DNA of 64,000 nucleotides, taken from Lingula anatina. Taxonomy: Eukaryota > Brachiopoda > Lingulata > Lingulida > Lingulidae. The stretch is taken from NCBI RefSeq assembly GCF_001039355.2, contig NW_019775570.1, positions 123,200 to 187,199 on the forward strand. The letters run 5' to 3'. A model generated the notes under the pieces. The model saw nothing but the letters and a program-made list of their open reading frames with translations. It was not told the origin of the DNA and did no database searches. Made by a program: the position numbers and the translations under genes. Position 1 is the stretch's first letter; each line of letters starts with the position of its first letter. Of this stretch, positions 49,457-63,020 are shown piece after piece.

Positions 49457-49523
49457 CTTTTCAGTACTTTTCCATGAAAAATAAATAAGGTAGAAAAAAT
49501 GATAAAAGGAAACGTAAAATATT

Positions 49524-49619
49524 TCTTTAGTTGTTTATAAATAAACTGTTACCAAAATTATAGGTGAATCATCTTTAGTTGTTTATAAATAAACTGTTAC
49601 CAAAATTATAGGTGAATCA
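49524..49619. repeat. 48-bp tandem duplication
   Basis: Two adjacent, visually identical units, each from TCTTTAGTTG to GGTGAATCA, with an exact 48-bp offset. Confidence 0.9.
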
Positions 49620-49958
49620 TGTAAAAGTTGGGGTATATGTTAAAAAACATTTTCTTCTGCCTAAGTATTGAGCCTTCAGTACTGCCCAGAGTATTTCAAA
49701 CGCATGGTATATTATTAAAACTGATTACAGTCACTGTGATGATTCATTGAGGTAAAATGAAATCAAAATGTTATTTCTAAAAATAGTGAAAGTCATAATT
49801 AAATGTATTTTTTATACCATGACTGGCACTTCAAACGAGGATAATTGCACTGGTATTTCGCATACAGGCTTGCCTGTGTTTGCATACGCTTCTGTGCACT
49901 TATCCTATTGTTTTAAAGCACCAGCTGTGGTATAAGTTGGTTACAACAGAATTACTCC

Positions 49959-50050
49959 TCATCCACTGTATGCCACATACAAAAGCAAATAATATATATA
50001 TGCTGCACCTTGATATAATTAGGCCTTTATATGTGGCATACAGTGGATGA
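49959..50050. repeat. Inverted repeat with perfect 21-bp arms
   Basis: 49959-49979 and 50030-50050 are perfect reverse complements separated by 50 bp. Imperfect complementarity continues outward for some 30 bp (ACAACAGAATTACTC against GTTGTAATTAG), so the feature may be the core of a small hairpin transposon. Confidence 0.75.
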
Positions 50051-50639
50051 CTCGTGTTGTAATTAGGACTAATTGTTAGTCCCATTTTCCAGTTGTTCTG
50101 GTTCTAATAAAAGTCTACTGCACGCTTTTGGTGTCTGCTTTTCAAGATTGTATAATCTGTCATCTTTAACAATTTCGTTCCCATGGTCCTGAATAACTCA
50201 ATCAACTTCCAGTAAAGGTCGTCAAACACCAAGTACTTTCCATCTCAACGTACTTAAAAGTACAACCAATATTTTGTCAGTAAGATGCTTTCTTTACTCC
50301 AGCATTTGCAGCATCCACTGATGGAAAAATGCCACTATAGCTTGAATTGCCTTGAAAATTGGACACTAGGCATTGAAATGGACTGAGAATGACACCTTTG
50401 CAGCCCAGTGTAGGAACTCTTCACTTTTGTGAGACCTGAAGACATACCATCCCATAATATTTCTTCAAAGCTGCAAACACTGTCTGTGATGTTGCTTAGC
50501 ATTTGATTGGTCCAATCAACTCCAAAGAGCAGCATACAATGAATGTAACACGTAACAGTGTGATGCATTCTTCAGGAAATGATTAACCATCAAAGTCACA
50601 GGAACACATCGTCTGACGCTGTCACAAGATGTCCAGCCA

Positions 50640-53600
50640 TTACCTCCTTAGAACCTGTTTCTTAAACCTCTCAAAATGGAAGTCATCTGTGGCTTTTTCA
50701 TCTCCAGATTTTTTCTTTCCGGATTTGTCTGAAAATGATAAACAACATGACAGAAATGAATAGTTTCACACACACTGCATTGACAATTGAGTCTAATTAA
50801 ACATAATGGTGATAAAAAGTGTCATATGCAAAATATCAAACTGAATGTTTAATTCTATGCAAAAATATACAAAAAAAAAAAATAATAACAGCAGAATATA
50901 TCACAAAATAAAATCTGTGCAAGAGGGGTGGAGTAGAGGTGAAGGGGGAGACTGAATTTGGGTGCCCTTACCTGAAGCAGTGTCTTCAGAGTTATAATCC
51001 CCAACTCTAACAGGTTTAGGTTTGGGGGCCTCCTCCTTGACTGCCTTTTGTGCTGGTTTGTTTTCCTCAAATGTGACTGGAAAATATTCACCAAAAACTT
51101 GTAGATACTCCATTAAGATATACTGATATCATAATGTGAGGTAAATAAAAAGGTGAGGGGAGCAATTTGATATACTACTGTTTAATGTAAAATCTCCATG
51201 TAGGGTTGCTTTCAGCTTGCATTTGTATAATCTATGAATATTAGACTTGCTCAAAACTTGTATGTTACATAGTACTTTTTATTCATCAATTCAGCCTGAC
51301 TTACATCTCTTGTGCTGTACAAAATTCACTGCATAATTTGTTGGTACAAATTCCGAGACATTGTCTTTCTTGTTCATTCTTTCTCTCAGTAGCTGTGCTT
51401 TTGCTTCCTCTGTGGCTTCTATATTTTTTATTTTAGCCCTAAGAAAAAAAAAAGACATTTAATTACTCTCTAGTATAATGGCAAAACATCTGGATTCAAA
51501 TTGTCTTCTTGCCACATGCCATGCCCCGAGAACAAAGAAATCAGAATCACAACAAAATATTCTGACACTACTCTAGCTGCAATTCATATATAGAATGATC
51601 ACATTCAAACATAATTAACACTGCATAAGCTGTGAAATTATAAGAATTAAAATCATGTCAAAAAGACTGATATATCAATTCATTACTCAATTAATGTATT
51701 CCTTTATCTATTAACTATTTAAAATCATGCCATAAAATCTGATATATAAACCCATCATTCAATTTATCACTCAACTTGTTCATTTCTCTATCAGCTATTA
51801 CTTACTCTATTCCCAAGTCCACCTCAGGAATTCCAGACAGCATCTGATTGGACAACATATCTTCGTTTTTACTCCATAATCCAACGCGGAGGTGCTCAGG
51901 TACATCATACAGTGCATCCATTGGATTCTGGCTGAATTAGAGCATCCCAACATTAAATGAATAAAATCATATACTTTTATTTGCTTGAAGAAACCCCTTA
52001 GTCTGATAATAAATTCAATGTAACGTACGTAGTACTGTGTACAATAACACTTGTGCAAAGTGGATAAGGAGATATCCTGATAAAACTGATAAGGTTGAAA
52101 ATTGAGAAAATGTACAGAAACAGTCTGTGATATGATAAAATAACAAAATACAATAATATGCATTTATTTCATTTGTTAAGTTTTGTCAATGGTGATGTAA
52201 AAATACACTTCTACATTATTTGATTTTTTTTTATTTTGAGGGTTTCTCATTTAAAAATCCACTAATCCAATCATTAAGTAAGACTGCATGACTATGAAAT
52301 CTTGTTATAAACAGCATGGCTGTAACATTGTTAGTGAGAATCTGTAAAATTGAAGTTTTTTCTTTTTTCCTTTGTAAAAAGATAAAACAAGTATGTTGTT
52401 TTTATACACTAATATGATAAAAATATTTTGACAACAAAATTATTTTATTTAAAGGCTAGGATGGCATAATTTTTTTTTAAATCTCGAAATGTGATATTAA
52501 CTTATCTGGCAAACTGATGGATGTTTTTCCTGATAGGGTTTTTATAAATGTATGTAATATATGAATACAAGGTTTTTAGAAAATTTACCAACCTTGCTTT
52601 TCTCTCCTGTGGTTCATCTTTACCAACACCTTTCCTCTTCATCAACTCTTCTTCGACATACTTCAACCTAAAAAGATTTTATAAGAATTTAGCTGATTGT
52701 GAAATATATAAAAAAAAATTAACCAACATTAACCAAATTCCTGTTTAAAGTAAATGAAAGAATATCTTCCTTACACAATTAATTTTTTTCACAGAGCATA
52801 CTTTCGGACAGTTTAATAAGAATGTGAAAATGATTTCATTGGATCTTGACATGAAACTATAAAAATTAATGTGGTGAAACAGGTCTTTCGTTATCTCTTG
52901 TACAATGACGAAAAAGGGTACTGTAGACTGTTTTAAAGAGCTAGGTTGGTTAACTCTTGATGTGTTAGCTAAATGTTCTCAAATAAATGTAATTTTCCAG
53001 ACTCACATGTCAGCATCCTCATCTCTTCTGTTAGTTTCAGCAGCAAAAGCTGTGCCTATAGATTCTATCTCTTCTGTTGTGGGCCTCCTGTGTAAATATT
53101 AGAAAAATATGAAGTAATGCCATAAAATAGAAATCAAGATCATATCTCACCACAGGCACAATAAGTGACAAGAAATTAATCAGTTATATTTTATTCAGAA
53201 ATACATGGAATTGCTGAGATTTCTTTTGAAAATATATTATTTTTGACAAACAATTTTAAAACCAAACTGATTATATATTGCCATGGCAATACTCTTTTAA
53301 CTATAAAGTGAACTTTAGAACTGTAGACTTAAGCAATGTTCAAAAAGTTCATATTAAATTCTTCCTTTAACTATACAGTGAACTTTAGAACTGTAGGCTT
53401 AAGCAGTGTTCAAAAAGTTCATGTTGAATTCTATCTTTAACATACCCTTGATTATTTTGTGAAAATTAGTATTCAAATATTCATAGATCTGTATTTAAGG
53501 AATTTATCAAGTGGAACCTTCAAGAGCATACCTGGCTTTTATAGCCTTCATGTCCATCATCCCGCCTGTCTGCAGATTGAATGGGTCATTCTGAAGAGAA

Positions 53601-54589
53601 TTTGAATATGATCATAGTATTTTGTTTTTATGCAATGAAAAACAGGTGCAAAAATGTATGCAACATGCCATATTATCAGCTCAATATTTTTCTTTTTGGA
53701 AAACACTTTTATTTGATGACACACACAACCACACACACACATATACACAATCATAAAGACATGTACACACACACAAACATAAATACGTACACACACACAC
53801 ACATCCACACATAAACATAAAGACACACACAGACATCCACACACACACACATCCACACATAAACATAAAGACACACACAGACATCCACACACACACACAT
53901 ACACACAGTCATACCCACATGCAAGGACATTCATATCTTCTAACAGCCAGAGTAATATAGTCTTACATTGGAGACTGTGTCCACCACCTTGGGGACCTTC
54001 TTCCCCAGGTTCAGTGAAGTGACACTAACACCATGCTGCTTTTTACGCAGATTCTGGAGAAGTTTCACATCATTTACATTGGAGCTGATAAAAGAATCAG
54101 AAAACAGATTATTAAGTTTGACCAATGGAAATATACATGAACCGCCACTCTGAATAAACTGTTAAAACAATAGATGAATAAATTAATTTGTAATAAATCA
54201 ACTGATTGTCAGACATTGAAAAATACTGAAAATTAACTATTTACATTTGTACTAAGGGTATTCAAAATTATTATCGAGAGATCAACTGGCATATTCTGCA
54301 TTAAAATAGTTGTCTTACGATTATTTGACCTTTAACTTCTCCGTGAAACATATTTGATTGTGCCCAATCCAACCCAATCCTTTCCCAATCCTGTCCCCAA
54401 ATTAAATGCCTTGACTTTCGTACAACGTTTTACTGTAAATTGATAAAGAAACACCCATAATGTTATTACGGTTGCTACACACCTTGGTTCTTCTTCTTTT
54501 TCAGAGTCATCCTCACTCTCACTGGATGCCTTTCTTTTCCTAAATTGTTTTCTTTTCTTCGTTTTGAAAGTCGCTGCATTTTCTTCCAT
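50640..54589 (-). CDS. C9orf78: C9orf78/TLS1 homologue (Hep59 family splicing factor), 9 exons
   Basis: A nuclear, mostly disordered spliceosome-associated protein; the human relative binds the BRR2 helicase and PRPF8. Exons in transcript order: 54589-54483, 54084-53967, 53590-53532, 53087-53007, 52667-52593, 51931-51806, 51438-51305, 51076-50972, 50728-50640. Phases close exactly: 894 nt, 297 aa, against 289 in human. The order of conserved blocks follows the family: a basic/acidic start ([23 protein letters not shown]), [75 protein letters not shown], and the terminal [15 protein letters not shown]. The start is the first ATG before the charged N-terminus, with no good in-frame ATG upstream. 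It is divergent from ZGPAT across 308 bp. No disruptions were seen. Confidence 0.95.
53296..53435. repeat. Two-copy tandem repeat, 70 bp
   Basis: Adjacent units begin TTTAACTATA and continue GTGAACTTTAGAACTGTAG, with a 70-bp offset and a few substitutions. They lie in the intron between C9orf78 exons 3 and 4. Confidence 0.8.
53719..53908. repeat. (CA)-rich minisatellite with 48-bp higher-order unit
   Basis: A CA-rich tract in a C9orf78 intron. Within it, a 48-bp unit beginning ACATCCACACATAAACATAA occurs twice (53801-53848 and 53849-53896). The Cys/Val-rich frame on the other strand is an artefact of the repeat. Confidence 0.9.
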
Positions 54590-54897
54590 TTTGCGACCTT
54601 GATAACCTTGCTGATATTCAGGGTGTCTTTTAAATATAATCTTTCGTTTCGAATTAATGAAATAGAAATATTGCTAAACAAAGAATAGCATTTGAGATAA
54701 TAATGCAGATTTTATTGTAATAAATATAATTAGTGTATTTAAAGTATGTTAAAAAAATTAATGTATTTCCCGTGATCACCAAAATAAGTACATACTTTAT
54801 AAACAACTAAACTAAATATCAACACACAACTCAGAGTAGCAATCCTAACACACACTCTATCCGCTTGTACAGTGCAGTATTTCACAGGACGTATACT
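54590..54897. promoter_or_regulatory. Shared divergent promoter region of C9orf78 and ZGPAT
   Basis: The two start codons face away from each other across 308 bp. The interval has no TATA box at a convincing place and is AT-rich rather than a CpG island. Such short head-to-head spacing usually means a bidirectional promoter; the transcription start sites cannot be read from the sequence. Confidence 0.6.
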
Positions 54898-57565
54898 ATG
54901 GATGAAGAAAGCCTGAAGGCTTCAATTGAAACATACAAAATGCAGGTAGCTGATTACACATACTGTCTGACAAACCTCACTCCAACAGTAATAACCAATG
55001 GACACTTTTGCAGTATCCCCCACCCGAACTTAGATTTTCAACGTTTTTCCAAGTAAATTTATGTAGTGACTGTGGGTAATGTCTCTGATATTCAAATAAA
55101 TTATTTCAAAAATTACCCCCTAATTTTCAGTGTGTTACAAAACGCTTCAAGTCCATTTCAATATCAAGAAGGCTGAGGTCATGGCAGGGTTGAAAATTTG
55201 CTGTAATCTCATTAGACAGCTGACAGGAAAATATTTGCCAAAAAAAAAAAAAAGAGTTACCACATTTCCTTAATAATTTATTTGAATAGCAGAGACACTG
55301 ATCAAAGTCATTACATACACTGCAACTTAGCTAGAAATTTGTGTGTTAGCAGTCCTGTTTATTTACCTTTAATTTCTGATATGTAGAGTTGCACACTGTG
55401 CTAATGCATGAAAGCAACTTAAGGTCTCAAAAACTATAAAATGTTTGCATGTCCATGGTGATGTGGGAACTCTCAAATTCCATGCTAGCCATACCTGAAA
55501 AAAATTGAAAATCTAAGACTTAGTCACTAGGCGATGGTGGTGGATACTGCAAAAGTCCCAAACTTTTTAGAAATAGCTTCTAATGTCATACTGTTAATGT
55601 CGTTGTCAGTGTTCATGGTATCAATATATACAGACAAATTTATCATGATTTATTTATTTATTTTTTAAATTTATTTTTGAATCTTTTGTCTTTTTTATCA
55701 CTGCAGCTGTCTCAAGTTGAATGTGCCCTCCTTGCTGCAGGAGCTGATGGCAGCCCTGATCTTGTTCAACTGAAGTCGGATCTCACAGAGCTCATTCAAC
55801 TCACAGAAGGTATTTGTCAACAATTTTGTCATATCTCACCTGTTTCATAACATTAGTTGTCAAATTGTACATTTGTTGAATATGATGTTTTTAGCATTAT
55901 GAATTGTGCTTCTGATTTGAAAATAAGAAAATTTCAGGATTTAGAATAAATACAATGGTTGGAAGATGACAGTGTGTTATGTTTATTTATTTTGAAAATG
56001 GGCATGAAATAGCATTGAAAATGAAAGTCTATTGGCATGATTGATTTGGCAAAAAAAAAAAAGAATGTTATTATAGCTTGAATTGAGACATGCACATAAT
56101 TATCACTGAGATCTTTATTATTATTATTATTTATTTATAGCTAGTTTACTGTCCTTGAAGAAGAGCCAGTTGCTCAGCATGGTGGAAGAAACAACTAGTA
56201 GCAGTATAAACGAAGAAACGGACACTTCAAATTCACAAGAACCAGGACAGACAGACTTTGATGCTGAATTTGCTGCATTTCAGGTAACTTGAAGTGGCAG
56301 GTTTTAAGGTGGTATTCACTGCAAATTTGCCACATTTTGATTGCTTTATAAATTAATATTTTAATAATGAGAGGCAGCTTCATCCCATACAGAAATAATT
56401 TTCAGAATTTGAAATATCGCTATTTGTTTTGAGTGTAGATGGACACAGCAAAATATTTGTTTAATCGATATGATATAAAATTTAGGTTAGTATTTTCCTG
56501 TTTCATTAGAATTACATTCAAAATTTAATGCATCTTCATGAAAGATAATGTTTTCGTTTAAACTGACAGTTCAGTATTTCTGAAACCTTTTATTGGCAAA
56601 TTCATAAACGTTTATTCATGCAGCTAAATTTATCACTTATTTTAGGCTGCTGTATCAGACACCAGATCAGAAAATATTCCCAACATAGACCAAGCATCTT
56701 GTTCTGAGAACAGCACATCAGTTTATGCTGAAAATCAAAGTGTTCAGAGTCAAGACATTGCAAGCTGCAGTCAATATCATGAAGATCATGAGCAATTCCA
56801 TAGCGACCTGACAGACCAACTCAATTCTGAACTCAGTGGTATGAAGTGCCGGGCACCGTATGCATTTGACTGGGGAGGAATGGAATATCACAATGCTATG
56901 GTGGTTTGTGTGGAACCTCTTGATGGAGAGGATGAACCTAAAGTGAGTATGGTTTGAAGTTCCATGGCTGTTTATTTTTGTCTAGAGATGAGTGTAAAAT
57001 TGTTACCAGAGTGGGTAATTAGGCTTAGGGAACTCTAAGCTAATGGTCTTCTAAATTAGTTTAGAACCCATACTGACTATTTTTACAATAATTAAAAAGA
57101 ATGCCATGTTAGAAATTTCTAACCATCTTCTCAGATGAGCAATAAATATAATCTTTTTGAAGCATAATTTTGTTCCTGTACCATATGGATGTTTTCAATG
57201 CTAGTAAGTATTTTTGATTGCCAAGGACAATAACATTTTGTTGAATGTTTTTCTGTCAAACCAGAAATGTTAACCACATTAATTTTTGGTCTGTTCCAGG
57301 TGAGAGTCCTATACTGTAACCCTACACATCAGTCCATGCTACCTTGTCGTTATTTCCTGGATGGAGACTGCAGGTTTTCTGAGGATGACTGCCGTTACTC
57401 ACATGGCTCTGTTGTCAGTGTCAGTGATCTCCGTGAATTTAAAGAGCCTGATTATAGGTAGAATATCTTTATTAAAAATGATTTTATATATTGCATGACA
57501 TATTTCTTGGAGATTTTCCATTAAAAGATGTAAAAGAGTTCATTTTCTGCCTGTAACTAGAAGAC

Positions 57566-57623
<58 letters not shown>

Positions 57624-59537
57624 GGTGGAATATATATTTATAGCAGTAGAGAACAGTTAATTTTTGTAATGACATTTATCATAAAACCTTAGTCACATGA
57701 ATTCTAAAGCCCAACAATAAATGGTACTATGTAAGATAATATTAAGGATGAAAGGGAATTTTGAACATAAGACCTCTAATATTTTTCTCACATTTTGTTC
57801 ACCAGATGTAATGACTTATATTTTTACTTCTTTCTTTCTTTCTTAATTTTTCAGTCTCCTCAAGGAGGGCTCTGTTTGCCTGGCAAAATACTCTGATAAC
57901 ATATGGTACAGGGCTGTGGTTTTATCATGTAAAGAAGATCACAAGTATGCAATTAAATTCAAATCCTATAACGAAGAAGATGTAGTGGACCTGGAGGATT
58001 TAATACCTTTAGGTAATGCCAATATGTAGTTACATCTCATTGTATATGTAGAGTAGTTTGTTAGTCAGATTTTTTGGACAGAACTTTTTATTCTTTGTTT
58101 ATTTTCTAACCTTGAGCTGCAAAACGTAATTGGTTGTCACCCTTTGTGTGTAATTTATAATTAAAAAACTGCATTAGATACTTGTTCAATTATTACTAAA
58201 TTTAAATTATGATTTTGTTTTCCTTATGTGATTCAGTGTAAAATAAGCACCGTTTCTGCATACATGTTCACAGCATGTAAATGATTGTATATGTGTGTGT
58301 TTGGTATGGGGGATATGTATATGCTTGTGGGTACACATCATTCACATGAATCATACTATTAGTTTTTGGCATAGAAATTCATTCCTTTTCTCTTTATTAC
58401 ATACAGATAATTCTGATGATCCCTGTGACAGTGATTCTGACTCAGACAGTATACAGCCCCTGAAACCTCTTAATGATGAAAACAGTGATGAAGAAGAAGC
58501 TGTCCCCGTGTTTCTGTGGAAACCACCCCAAACTACACAGGCCATGGGAGAGTGGGAGGCCTATACAAAGGTTGATTTACCTTTTATGACATAGGCAAAC
58601 GTTGTTATCAGGATATTTGACTGTCTGTGAAATATCATTATAATAATTATACATTAATGTATTAAGGAAAAGACTTGTATTCACAACATATTATACTGCA
58701 CACAACCTGTTTGAAATAGAGATATTTTCTGACAGTCTTCCCAATTGTCTTTTTCGATCAGTCCTCAATTTTTGAATGTCTTCCGGCAGAAAACTTAGAT
58801 GCCCATCAATGTAAATTTGAAAAATTCTTAGCCCATCAATGTAAATTTGAAAAATTCTTAGCGTCTTTTAGAAGACCTAGAAGATAGCCTCAATCCGCCC
58901 CTGTGTACAGTTAATACTTGCCCGTTACAACACGTCAAATCAGACTGCAATCATCTTATTAATAAATGATGGAAGTTATTATTATGTGGATTGTGATAAC
59001 TTTTTGTCAGTCTGCTCTTCAAATGTCCAACCCAGTAAGCGTTTAGAATGGTGGGACTGAGAAAACTTCTAGTCTGAATAAAAATTAAGTCAGAAGGTGA
59101 AATCTACAGATAATGGGGACATTTTTTTCTTTCACATGACTTGGACTACTCTTGTAACTAGTGCAACACCTATTACAGGTGACCACCATTTTAATGCAGA
59201 TGATATTTTGCTATTGTCTCAAGGTGCACACTGATTTGTTAACTCTGTTCCCATTGAAATCTCAGGGTATAGGATCCAAACTGATGTTGAAGATGGGGTA
59301 TGTTATGGGGGAAGGTTTGGGGAAGAATGGAGAAGGACGAGCAGAACCTGTTCCCATAAAACTGCTTCCTCCAGGTAAGTCTACTGGCTTTTCAGTACAG
59401 CAGAGTCTAAGAATGTACTGTTCCACAGAAGAAATTATAGTGGTCAGTACCTGAGTAAATTCACACAGCTTTACTGGTGCAGCTTCAGTGTTCTGGCATT
59501 TAGCATGGGGTCAGTGTTAACATTGCAGACCATTTAT

Positions 59538-59574
<37 letters not shown>

Positions 59575-61093
59575 TTCAAGCAGCATATAAAACTTGCATC
59601 TTAAAAACTGAACCCATGATAAATTCTCAAAATGAAAAAAAATTAATAAATTAATTAAACAAATGTCAATTTTGAGTACATATTTTAAAAAGAAGGTCAG
59701 TGAAGTGACAATCTCAAGATAAAGGATTGACACGTATAAGGAATGTGCATTTTACTGTAATACATGGATTAAATTTCATGTAGTGCACTTAACATATATA
59801 TATATATATATAGATATATATATATATATATATTGTTCAATATATTGTTCAATATATTTTGTAGGAAAGTCTTTAGACAAGATAATGGAACTGCAAGAGA
59901 AAGCAGGAGACCAAAGTTTATTTGATGTCATGAAGAAAGAAAGAAAGAAACAAAAGAAAATTGAAGAGAAGTTAAAAACGGATTACAAAAAAGAGGCAGC
60001 ACCTAATGTATTTGATTTTATCAACAAGAAGTTAGGAGGAAAGAAAGGTAGTTTTCTTTAAGGAATGCTTAAAATATTGATATTTTAAAATTAACATTAA
60101 GTATGATTTTTACAGTCATCTATGATTTGATTTCCAGTGGTCAGTAAAATTTAAGACAATGTTGAAAACTTACTTGATATATGTGCTATTATACTATTAT
60201 CCATTTTTATTATTCCTATGTAGCTACATAATTTTATTTATATAGAAAATGTCTGGAATTGCAAAATATGGAGAATATGAATTATTTTTTTAAAGACATA
60301 ATAAGAAAGTGGACTATGTTGAGAAGTCCCATTTTTTCAAAAATAAAAAAAAGTAGTGGAAGTTGCATTACCAACAGACACTATAGTTACATTGTATATT
60401 TGGTGTTTTGTCTCACCGTTGTGTGACTATGACATTATAGGCGATATTCACTCCCTGCTGCCATCACAGAGACACGGATCCAGAACATCTAAGGACTCCT
60501 CGAAGAAGACACACATCAATGAGAAAGACCTCCACCAAAAGAGCGACCAGGGGATGCGAGTTCAGCAGTTCAAGACTGACGAGGAGATACGCAGTGTGGA
60601 AAGACAGCTGAGCAAACTCAGGGATTCGCATGCAAGAAATGCTGGAAAGTAAGTTCATGCTTCTATCTTGACATCATCACCATATAAGGTATGGCAGGTA
60701 TTCTAATAGGATATATCTCAAGAACCACTAACAGGTTTTTAAATAATCTTCTAGCATTCTCATATTCCTTCTCAGTGCTTGAAAGGCGTTTTTACTTCCA
60801 TGAACAGCAGAATGTTTTTTGTTTTGATTATTTTTCATTTCTAGACATGTTGGGTCACGTGAATGCTTTGTATTTTAACTGAAAAGATAAGTAGCTTTAT
60901 TTATAACTGAATACTCTGTGTTGTTTTTTCAAATGATCAAAAATGTACTTTCAGAGAGAAAAAAGTGGCAGACCAAATCCAACAAAAGATCTCAACAATG
61001 GAAAGTTATCTATCCAAACTGAAGTCTTCTGCCAAAACTCTGTCCACCCACCAAAAGAGGAGACATGACCATAAGAAACTGACCATATTTTGA
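54898..61093 (+). CDS. ZGPAT: ZGPAT homologue (CCCH zinc finger and G-patch protein), 11 exons
   Basis: A nuclear protein; the human relative represses transcription with NuRD, and its G-patch binds the DHX15 helicase. Exons: 54898-54945, 55707-55809, 56141-56283, 56646-56942, 57300-57457, 57855-58012, 58407-58570, 59266-59374, 59865-60047, 60441-60648, 60955-61093. Phases agree throughout: 1710 nt, 569 aa, against about 531 in human. It starts MDEESLKASIETYK, as in vertebrates. Then come a coiled N-terminus, WGGMEYHNAMVV, the CCCH finger (Cys213, Cys221, Cys228, His232), a Tudor-like segment (VCLAKYSDNIWYRAVVLS, about 253-300), acidic serines (SDSDSDS), the G-patch from 358 (GIGSKLMLKMGYVMGEGLGK), NVFDFINKKLGG, and a C-terminal coiled coil ending HDHKKLTIF. 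Oddity: finger spacing is C-x7-C-x6-C-x3-H, one residue longer than the human protein between the second and third cysteines. Confidence 0.97.
57572..57621. repeat. (TA)n microsatellite
   Basis: TA run in the intron after ZGPAT exon 5. Confidence 0.95.
58801..58860. repeat. 30-bp perfect tandem duplication
   Basis: Two identical 30-bp units (GCCCATCAATG...AAATTCTTA) lie in the intron after ZGPAT exon 7. Confidence 0.95.
59539..59573. repeat. Poly-T tract
   Basis: An uninterrupted T-run in the intron after ZGPAT exon 8; length likely imprecise. Confidence 0.9.
59793..59833. repeat. (TA)n microsatellite
   Basis: TA run with one TAGA interruption, ending about 30 bp before the acceptor of ZGPAT exon 9. 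Expansion here could weaken the acceptor region. Confidence 0.95.
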
Positions 61094-61306
61094 CAAGGGG
61101 ACTCTTTATAGACATGTTATAAATGACAGTTATGTCATTTTATGATCAGTAGTTCATTAATTTGGACAATTAAGAAGTTGAAAAGGAATGTCGTTTATAA
61201 AGGAAATAGTTCAATTTTTTTCAGAACAGTGGTTTTATTGCATTTTGAATTCAGTAACCAGTTAAAGAAATTACCTACGTTCTGTGCTGTAGTTACAAAA
61301 ACTGCT

Positions 61307-61312
61307 AATAAA
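61307..61312 (+). terminator. ZGPAT: Polyadenylation signal of the ZGPAT gene
   Basis: AATAAA lies 214 nt after the stop codon, with an AT-rich, T-rich stretch following within 100 nt. It is the first canonical signal downstream of the stop. Confidence 0.65.
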
Positions 61313-63020
61313 GTACATTAATATATTTAAAAAAACTTATGTAATATGATTTATTTAATTTAATAACTTAATTTTTACAGATTTTGCTTGCACACTTTAA
61401 CGAGTCCTTTATGTGATTATGGAATGAATATTATTGTTGATTGTGCCATGAAACAGTGACTAAATTACATCTTACCGTTATCCATAGGGTTGCATATTAT
61501 ATTTGACACTTTTATTTCTAATATTGAACACGGGAATTGCATCCCATGCAAGAACGAACTAGAGTAGGCAGGTAGTCCTTATATTCTGTTTCATTTTACA
61601 CACAGTACACACAATGATGTGTGCACGGAGTAACTACACGTCTTTGCTTACTTCTTCCAAATTTGATCATAAAACCTGGTCCGGCCAGGTATATTGAATT
61701 TGTACTGAGATATTGAATGTCCTAATTTTAAAGTGTGGGGCGCAGCTTAAAATGGGCGTTTTTTATGGTAAAATTTTTTTTAAATGGGAGTCATGTCTTA
61801 ATACTTCTTTAAACCCCGTTGGGTTATGTTTCTGTAGGCGCTATGTTTCCCGAAGATATGCCACTGTATATACATGTAGGGATTTTACAGTATGACCAGT
61901 AGGCTTAAAGTTTGGAGAAAAAACATGAATCACTTTTTGTTTACCAGCAGTGTCTAGTCTAGTGGGCAGGAAATGTCTGTTGTCATCACAAAGTGATTAT
62001 GATATGCGTGGAAGCCTTTTATTTTCGTAACATTTGAAATTTATAGGCCCATTTGTTGAACGAAATGGAAATAAGAAAACAACCTGCACGACTGAAGACC
62101 TTTGTAGAATAAATTACTCGTTATGTTGTATGTGTTGGTCGTAAAAGGACTTTAAGAAATAAATGCGTAGTCGAAGAAACGCTTTTCACACTGATACAAA
62201 CTACTGCGTCCAAACGTGCTTGCTAGAACATAGAGAACAAGGTATAGAAAAAGCAAGGAGGGATAGAACTGAATGGGACCTGACCATATGGCATCATGCT
62301 TACATTACTCTGGTAGGAGTTCGCACAATAAATCCTACACAGTGTAAGTCAGATTTATACTCGTAATAGGACCCATACTGGGCTCTCTGGTTGACTACAA
62401 CCATAACCCCAATGTTTGTCTTTTTATTCGCATCTTTTTCAAAACCTTAAGTTCTCTGCTTACCATCATATTTTTCAAAACTAAGTTTTGTGCTTGTAAT
62501 CTTTAAACTGGTGAACTTTCTATGACATTGCAAGCATGAAAAATTTGAATTTTGAAAAACATCCTCGGGTGTGCGAGTAGAAAACAAAACTTCAAAGCCT
62601 TTAAGTATTAATATTTCAAGTTTAACGTTGGCATGTTAAAGGCCATGGTCTCATACGGCAGAACCTGCAGAAAATGGCTACTTATAAATTAATTGCATAT
62701 GTTTGTGAAGAAAACATCTACTTATTGGGGCCTCTCACAGAGTAGACTACCATATTTTGATCCACAGAATGTCTATTTCACTAGAGGCATATCCGTGTCA
62801 TTTAACAGAATAGTCAACTATCCAGCTAACACATAGGCCTTACGTTTTGAAAGGACTCATAAGTATACTTCAAATATTATTTCTAATTTTCTCAACACGG
62901 CTGACAATTGAAAAAAATATTATCTATCTTATACACCCAGAATATGAATTTTTGCCAAAAATCAACTATTGCCATTATCAAAACGTGGTTAACGGTGACA
63001 TTAGAATCTATGCACTTTTT
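61313..63020. other. Non-coding stretch downstream of ZGPAT
   Basis: No exon, RNA gene or transposon terminus is supportable. Short frames here lack splice context and domains. Confidence 0.45.

Larger units (their letters stand above)
49302..50639. other. C9orf78: Intergenic stretch between retrotransposon and C9orf78 homologue
   Basis: No coding exon is seen. It contains an N at 49330, (TA)n at 49419-49456, a 48-bp tandem duplication and a 21-bp inverted repeat (listed separately). The part nearest 50640 should be the 3' UTR of the minus-strand C9orf78 homologue, but I could not pick a clear polyadenylation signal. Confidence 0.45.

Noticed and set aside
53557-53934. Cys/Val-rich minus-strand frame of 125 codons
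   Set aside because: Translation of the CA minisatellite in a C9orf78 intron; only its end overlaps the true exon at 53532-53590.
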